Part shown: positions 33,646 through 38,340 of the stretch, piece after piece
How positions within the stretch are numbered: position 1 is the first letter of the stretch
Layout of the letters: every line of letters begins with the position of its first letter
Made by a program: the position numbers and the translations under genes
The notes under the pieces: generated by a model
What the model was told of the DNA's origin: nothing
Database searches by the model: none
What the model saw: the letters and a program-made list of their open reading frames with translations, nothing else
Assembly (NCBI GenBank): GCA_045629945.1
Contig: JAZQSE010000025.1
Location: forward strand, 1-38,340
Source of the DNA: UBA1765 sp045629945
GTDB taxonomy: Bacteria > Fibrobacterota > Fibrobacteria > Fibrobacterales > Fibrobacteraceae
DNA: 38,340 bases
Reading direction: 5' to 3'

Positions 33646-34191
33646 TTAAAATTCTTTAAAAATGGTCTTTTTGTAATATTCAAGTTCCGCAATACTTTCT
33701 CTGATATCGTCTAGAGCTTGGTGCTTTTCTTGCTTTTCAAAAGGAGCAAGATTTGGATACCAGCGATAAGAAAGTTCTTTGATAGAGGAAACATCTACAT
33801 TGCGGTAACAAAGCCATTCAGAAAGCTTTGGCATATAGCGATAAAGAAAGCGCCTGTCTTGAGTAATAGAATTGCCACAAAGAATATTAGAGCGTTCTTT
33901 GGTATAAGGGCGTAAAAAGTCTAAAGTAATAGCTTCGCAATCACTTACAGAGTAAGGCGATTTTCTGCAACGATCAACCAAACCACTTTGAGTGTGGTGT
34001 CTTGTGTTCCAATCATCCATTCCAGTTAAAATGTTTTCTGGCTGGTGAACAGGTAAAACAGGACCTTCAGCTAAAACATTTAAATGAGCGTCTGTAACAA
34101 TTGTTGCGATTTCTAAAATAACATTGGTATCTGGGTCAAGACCAGACATTTCAAGATCCATCCAGACTAAATTCGGGTGTGACATTGCCAT
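33646..34191 (-). CDS. orn: Oligoribonuclease
   Basis: Orn is a 3'-5' exoribonuclease of the DnaQ/DEDDh class that destroys 2-5 nt RNAs, including pGpG from cyclic-di-GMP breakdown. At 181 residues it is standard length, with WMDLEMSGLDP (Exo I), ILEIATIVTD, GNSITQDRRFLYRYMP (Exo II), DVSSIKEL and HQALDDIRESIAELEYY (Exo III with His and Asp). The ATG at 34191 has GGA six bases upstream; an ATG two codons later is also possible. It leads the orn-PBP-lgt unit. The presence of a PilZ protein in this window makes the pGpG link relevant, but that is inference. Confidence 0.96.
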   Translation of the reverse strand: MAMSHPNLVWMDLEMSGLDPDTNVILEIATIVTDAHLNVLAEGPVLPVHQPENILTGMDDWNTRHHTQSGLVDRCRKSPYSVSDCEAITLDFLRPYTKERSNILCGNSITQDRRFLYRYMPKLSEWLCYRNVDVSSIKELSYRWYPNLAPFEKQEKHQALDDIRESIAELEYYKKTIFKEF

Positions 34192-34237
34192 AAAAAATCC
34201 ATATTTAAAGTTTCAAGTAAAATGTAGAAAAACTCTT

Positions 34238-35539
34238 TTAATGAATTTGAATTTTCAAAGCACCAAAAGGAGAAATCACAAAATATTGTCCAGCCGTTAA
34301 AATAGAAAGGTCCAATGATTCACCTGATTTTATAGAACGAATAAAAATTTCTCTACCAGAAATATCTCTAACTGAGACAGAAATGTTTTTGAAATTTTGA
34401 TTTTCTTTTGCAAAATTTAAAATGCCATTAGTAAAAGTTAAACCTGATTTTTGAGAATTTTTTTTAAAAGGAATAAAATTGTAAGTCCCTTGCATAGTTT
34501 CGTAAATAGCAGAAAGCATTGGTTGAGATCCATCTTCCATAATATCTTGAGAAATTTCCCATATCATAACACCAGCATATTGGTTGTCTTTTACCCATTG
34601 GGTTTTAAGTGATGCTGATTTTGGGTCATCAAATGTTGTGTAAGAACCAGATGAAATAGCATAAGGAACCAAAGCAACAGAATCAAAGAAATATTCCTGG
34701 TCAGTTTTGCAACAAATGTTTTTGTATTCTACATAAGTGGCATTTCCGTTAAAAGTAGAAGCAGGGCCTGTTGCTGCATCAAATTCAAAACCAAAGAATG
34801 GAATCCCAAAAACCATTTTTTCGGCAGGCACGCCTCTGTTTCCCCAATATTCAGCTGTTTCTTTCCAAGACCAAGTGGTTCTATTGCCATTTGGGTAAAG
34901 CGGTGAATTATACCTTGCAAGTTCGTCCCAATAACCAGTAATATCGTAAGTCATAAATCCAAACCAGTCAAGTTTATCTTTCATGGCGTCTACGTTAAAA
35001 TATTTGCCATAATAACCAGAACAAGGGATAGCTGCAGAAAGAGTTTTTTCTTGTGGGAGAGAATCACGAATATCTGCAAGTAAGCGGTTATAAGCTATAG
35101 TATCTTCACTTGCAACAGGAACAGAAGAATATTCCCAATCCATGTCAACACCATCAAGATTATGGTCTTTTATAAAGTTCATTAAATTGTGAACAAAATT
35201 AGCTCTAAGGTTTTGATCTTTACTGACGCTTGCAAAATATTCACAAGAACCAGCACCACCAAGAGAAATAATGACTTTCGTATTGACTTTATGTGCCGAA
35301 GCCACCATAGAATCTAAATCGGCAGGATCATCAATAGCATTTCCCCGTAAATTTCCTAAAGAATCAGGAGAAATAAAACTCCAAAGGACATGAGTGAGTT
35401 TTTCGTAAGGAACCTCTTTCCAGGTATAAACAGGAGTATTCCATTTTCCCCAGTCTGGGTAATAACCGACAATTAAATTTTCAGCTTGTATAACAACAGG
35501 CAAAAAAAGTAAAAATGATAATTTGGCTAAAAGTTTCAT
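34238..35539 (-). CDS. Secreted GH18 glycosidase with C-terminal sorting-like domain
   Basis: A family 18 glycoside hydrolase of 433 residues: signal peptide (1-19), then the catalytic barrel (~22-350) with SLGGAG and the catalytic DGVDMDWEY (DxxDxDxE, acid Glu). GFMTYDITGYW, FGIPFFGFEF and GVMIWEIS follow. The C-terminal ~70 residues (NGILNFAKENQNFKNISVSVRDISGREIFIRSI...LTAGQYFVIS) form a beta module of the type IX secretion sorting kind. Chitinase or endo-N-acetylglucosaminidase activity is likely, with the substrate undetermined. No good ribosome binding site is seen at the ATG. It stands alone, 46 bases before orn. Confidence 0.9.
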   Translation of the reverse strand: MKLLAKLSFLLFLPVVIQAENLIVGYYPDWGKWNTPVYTWKEVPYEKLTHVLWSFISPDSLGNLRGNAIDDPADLDSMVASAHKVNTKVIISLGGAGSCEYFASVSKDQNLRANFVHNLMNFIKDHNLDGVDMDWEYSSVPVASEDTIAYNRLLADIRDSLPQEKTLSAAIPCSGYYGKYFNVDAMKDKLDWFGFMTYDITGYWDELARYNSPLYPNGNRTTWSWKETAEYWGNRGVPAEKMVFGIPFFGFEFDAATGPASTFNGNATYVEYKNICCKTDQEYFFDSVALVPYAISSGSYTTFDDPKSASLKTQWVKDNQYAGVMIWEISQDIMEDGSQPMLSAIYETMQGTYNFIPFKKNSQKSGLTFTNGILNFAKENQNFKNISVSVRDISGREIFIRSIKSGESLDLSILTAGQYFVISPFGALKIQIH

Positions 35540-35777
35540 AAAAAGAAAAATAAACTATTTCAAAAAAAATGGAATGAATTTATTAAAAAGACAATAGGAT
35601 AAATAATATTTCAAGTCTTTTGGCCTTATTTAAGTCAAATTTCGCAAATTGAGAAATTTTAATGAATGACTTTTTTTTTACAACGGTATTGGATACAAAA
35701 ACAGGCTTTTTTGGGGTTTTCAAAAAAAAATACTTTTTTTACATTTTTGCCCGTCAAATTCAACAAAAGGAAATCTT
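35540..35777. promoter_or_regulatory. Divergent intergenic region between the GH18 gene and fabF
   Basis: AT-rich with long homopolymer runs, and it should hold promoters for both genes. I see no box pair that I would call with confidence. AAAAGGA before the fabF ATG is the only clear site. Confidence 0.45.
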
Positions 35778-37010
35778 ATGGAAGAAGTTGTTGTTACGGG
35801 TATGGGTTGTGTGAGTGCTTTGGGCAATACTCCTGAAATTTTGTGGGAAAATCTCCTTGCAGGAAAATCCGGTGTTACGACTATTACACATTTTGACACC
35901 TCTGCTTATGAAGTTCATTTTGCTGCAGAAGTAAAAGAATTCGATGCTTCTCCTTATTTTAGTGATAGAGACCAAAAGCGTTATTCTCGCAATATCCAAT
36001 ATGCGGTTTCTGCTGCATCAGATGCTGTGAAAAATTCCGGTTTAAATGTAGATTCTCTTGATAAATCCAGAGCTGGCGTTATTCTTGCTTCTGGTATGGG
36101 TGGCATGGATGTTTATTATGACACATCTGCTACTTTAGCTAACAAAGGCCCACGTCGTGTATCTCCGTTTTTTATTCCGATGGCTATTACCAATATGGCT
36201 GCTGGTGAAGTTTCAATTCGCTTTGGATTTATGGGGCCAAACTTTACAACGACATCTGCTTGCGCTTCTTCTAACCATGCTCTCATTGCCGCTGCAGACC
36301 AAATTCGTTTAGGTCGTGCCGATGTTATGCTTGCTGGCGGTTCTGAAGAATCTGTTAGCTATGTTTCTTTAAGTGGTTTTGCCAACATGCATGCACTTAG
36401 CCGCAGAAACGATGCTCCACAAGAAGCATCCCGCCCATTTGACAAAGCAAGAGATGGCTTTGTAATTGGCGAAGGAGCTGCTATTATGGTTCTTGAAAGC
36501 CGTAGCCATGCTGAAAAACGCGGAGCAAAGATTCTTGCCACCATCAAAGGCGTTGGCATGAGTGCAGACGCTTACCATATTTCTGCTCCACGTAACGATG
36601 GCGAAGGTGTTAAACTTGCCATTGAAGCGGCATTAAAAGATGCGCAACTCACACCAGCTGATATTGGCTATGTCAATACGCACGGGACATCAACTCCACT
36701 TGGTGACATTGCAGAATGCAATGCCATTTACCAGGTATTTGGAGGAAACGTATCTCATCTGAAAGTCAACTCTTCTAAAGGTATGATTGGTCACATGCTT
36801 GGCGCGGCTTCTGCAATTGAAGGCATTATTTCCATCAAATCCTTGGAAGCTCAAAAAGTTCATGGTTCTGTAAACATTACAGAAAAAGACCCTGAAATTT
36901 TATTAGACGTTTGTGAAAATGGTTCTGTGGATCACAAATTTGATTATGCCATGTCCAATAGTTTTGGCTTTGGTGGTCATAACAGCGTAGTGATTTTCGG
37001 TCGTCCATAA
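35778..37010 (+). CDS. fabF: 3-oxoacyl-[acyl-carrier-protein] synthase II (KAS II)
   Basis: FabF condenses malonyl-ACP with acyl-ACP in fatty acid elongation. The 410-residue protein carries the Cys-His-His triad: Cys162 in TTTSACASSNHA, His302 in NTHGTSTPLGD and His339 in GMIGHMLGAA. GEGAAIMVLE and the C-terminal NSFGFGGHNSVVIFG are typical. Length is normal (~412). AAAAGGA lies just upstream of the ATG. It is not next to other fab genes or acpP here, so it stands apart from the main fatty acid cluster. A terminator follows. Confidence 0.95.
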   Translation: MEEVVVTGMGCVSALGNTPEILWENLLAGKSGVTTITHFDTSAYEVHFAAEVKEFDASPYFSDRDQKRYSRNIQYAVSAASDAVKNSGLNVDSLDKSRAGVILASGMGGMDVYYDTSATLANKGPRRVSPFFIPMAITNMAAGEVSIRFGFMGPNFTTTSACASSNHALIAAADQIRLGRADVMLAGGSEESVSYVSLSGFANMHALSRRNDAPQEASRPFDKARDGFVIGEGAAIMVLESRSHAEKRGAKILATIKGVGMSADAYHISAPRNDGEGVKLAIEAALKDAQLTPADIGYVNTHGTSTPLGDIAECNAIYQVFGGNVSHLKVNSSKGMIGHMLGAASAIEGIISIKSLEAQKVHGSVNITEKDPEILLDVCENGSVDHKFDYAMSNSFGFGGHNSVVIFGRP

Positions 37011-37032
37011 TTTTTCAAAAAAAAGTCAAAAG

Positions 37033-37063
37033 GCGGTACTTTTTAAAGTATCGCTTTTTTTTT
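37033..37063 (+). terminator. Intrinsic terminator after fabF
   Basis: GCGGTACT (37033-37040) pairs with AGTATCGC (37047-37054) with one wobble, flanked by an A-run and followed by nine T. Confidence 0.88.
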
Positions 37064-37326
37064 GTAAATGTCGAGAAAAATTTTTATGGAAAGGTGATTC
37101 GAAATAAATTTCGAATCGTCGACAAAGCGATACCATAAGAATGCGTGTCTGTAAAAAAAGTTTTTCACCAAGTAAAAAAATCATTCGTTTTTCCATTAAA
37201 AATAACGATTTTATTCCATAAAGGGGCTTTTTTTGAATACTGTGGATTATTTGTCCATGAAGTTTTAGGCAAATTAAACATTTTGGCCTAAATAGCTCTT
37301 ATTATTAGTTTATACAAGGAGTTTTT
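37064..37326. promoter_or_regulatory. Intergenic region with 22-bp palindrome before the CE6 gene
   Basis: A long non-coding leader of the esterase gene. It contains a perfect palindrome at 37096-37117 (10-bp arms GATTCGAAAT/ATTTCGAATC separated by AA) with no T-run, so it resembles a dimeric regulator site rather than a terminator. AAGGAG (37316-37321) is the ribosome binding site of the next gene. No clear promoter boxes were found. Confidence 0.5.
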
Positions 37327-38340
37327 ATGTTTGTTTGGAAAAAATGTTTTTTTTCAGTGTCTATTAAAAGTCTAGCTATAATTGGATTTTTATCAATAAG
37401 TGTAAAAGCAGCTCCAGATCCGAATTTTCACATTTATATTGCGTATGGGCAATCTAATATGGCTGGAGCTGCTAAAGATTTTACTGATTACGATAAACAA
37501 GAACACCCTCGTTTTAAAATGTTTGCAACAACTTCTTGTTCTAATTTAAATCGTCCGACTGTTGGCGAAATTTACCCAGCTATTCCGCCAATGTTTCATT
37601 GCTATGAAGGGCTTTCTGTAGCAGACTGGTTTGGCCGTCACATGGCAGATAGCTTGCCAGATGTAACCATAGGCATAATTCCTGTAGCTGTTGGTGGAAC
37701 AAGTATTAAACTTTATCAATTAAATGAATACCAATCTTATCTTTCTTCATCAGAAAGCTGGCTTGTAAACTGGGCAAAAGATTATGGTGCCGATGGCAAT
37801 GCTATGGGGCGCATTCTTGAAATTGCCAAAAAAGCCCAAGAAGTAGGAGTTATCAAAGGGATTATTTTCCACCAAGGAGAAACCGATGGAGGCCTTTCAG
37901 ATTGGGAAAGTCGCGTAGCTATTACTTATAATACAATTATCACAGAACTTGGTTTAAATGCCGATGAAGTCCCATTTGTAGCCGGAGAAATGCTCGATGG
38001 TGGTGCTTGTGATGGTATGAGTGATAGAGTTAATAAATTACCACAATACATTGATAATGCTTATGTTGTAAAATCGGATAATCTTCCTGGTGCAAGTGAT
38101 CGTTTGCATTTTACAGTTGAAGGTTACAGAGGCATGGGTGAACGCTATGCACAAGTAATGTTACAGCATATTTCTCGTGAACCAGCCGTTTTAATACCAC
38201 GCGAGCCATTTGGTGGTTCAGCAGTAGAACTTCCAGGAAAAATTGAAGCCGAAAACTTTGATATTCCGGGTACAGGCTCTGCGAACAAGACTTATAACGA
38301 TAAAGATTCTGAAAACCATGGCGATTCTGATTACCGCAGT
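37327..38340 (+). CDS. Secreted CE6 acetyl xylan esterase with CBM6-like module (partial)
   Basis: The gene starts at an ATG with AAGGAG five bases upstream and runs off the window; 338 codons are visible. A signal peptide (~1-28) is followed by a SASA/CE6 esterase domain: YIAYGQSNMAG (nucleophile Ser43), PVAVGGTSIKLY, FHQGETDGG and the Asp/His pair in GASDRLHFTVEGY. From about residue 302 (KIEAENFDIPGTGSANKTYND...) a CBM6-like carbohydrate-binding module begins. This order matches Fibrobacter CE6 acetyl xylan esterases, which deacetylate xylan so that xylanases can work. A palindromic site lies 210 bases upstream. The C-terminal part cannot be seen. Confidence 0.93.
   Translation, partial: MFVWKKCFFSVSIKSLAIIGFLSISVKAAPDPNFHIYIAYGQSNMAGAAKDFTDYDKQEHPRFKMFATTSCSNLNRPTVGEIYPAIPPMFHCYEGLSVADWFGRHMADSLPDVTIGIIPVAVGGTSIKLYQLNEYQSYLSSSESWLVNWAKDYGADGNAMGRILEIAKKAQEVGVIKGIIFHQGETDGGLSDWESRVAITYNTIITELGLNADEVPFVAGEMLDGGACDGMSDRVNKLPQYIDNAYVVKSDNLPGASDRLHFTVEGYRGMGERYAQVMLQHISREPAVLIPREPFGGSAVELPGKIEAENFDIPGTGSANKTYNDKDSENHGDSDYRS

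Overview
The window looks like a chromosomal segment of a low-GC member of the Fibrobacter lineage. The strongest clue is a lipoprotein ending in the Fibrobacter succinogenes major paralogous (FISUMP) domain at 12816-13739. Supporting signs are Ser-rich linkers after signal peptides and lipoboxes, a CE6 esterase running into a CBM6-like module at the right edge, a Rex-type GH8 enzyme, and sorting-like beta modules in two secreted proteins. These are family-level inferences; the species cannot be named from the sequence alone. No rRNA, tRNA, CRISPR, transposase or phage gene was seen.

Layout. 1-438 holds a cluster of structured palindromic repeats. 439-4563 carries rapA (RNA polymerase recycling ATPase) and proB on the plus strand, meeting mntP and an SDR epimerase on the minus strand (4564-6023) with no bases between the stops. 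6135-9109 is an nfeD / floA / small acidic membrane protein operon ended by a bidirectional terminator. 9166-14862 is a minus-strand run: GH8 oligoxylanase, MORN/FISUMP lipoprotein, THUMP-like methyltransferase, ung, a DUF4321-like membrane protein and gatA. 14863-15719 is non-coding and holds a second cluster of the same repeats.

15720-18524 is a pyrimidine cluster, pyrR-pyrB-pyrC', in which the dihydroorotase-like protein has lost its metal ligands. It overlaps a PilZ-domain gene, and a strong sigma70-like promoter then starts a tightly overlapped pilM-N-O-P-Q set (19608-25297). The PilP protein there is a large fusion carrying AMIN-like, Lys/Ala/Glu-repeat and SH3b regions, while the PilQ secretin is short and has an acidic tail. 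25456-29796 holds a secreted CE1-like esterase, a histidine-phosphatase lipoprotein and a YbiT-type ABC-F protein. 29968-35539 is on the minus strand: gdhA, then orn-PBP-lgt (packed within 1-3 bases), with a GH18 glycosidase upstream. 35778-37010 is fabF, and 37327 to the edge is the CE6 esterase, cut by the window end.

How it fits together: housekeeping genes (pyrimidine, proline and glutamate metabolism, tRNA-dependent amidation, DNA repair, lipoprotein and cell wall biogenesis) are mixed with plant-polysaccharide functions (xylan deacetylation, oligoxylan trimming, feruloyl/acetyl ester cleavage) and a type IV pilus assembly set, consistent with a surface-attached fibre degrader. The points most worth a second look are the PilP fusion, the pseudo-dihydroorotase, the sorting-like module apparently inserted inside another domain of the CE1 esterase, the ABC-F gene with a terminator-like hairpin in its leader, and the palindromic repeats with covarying stems.
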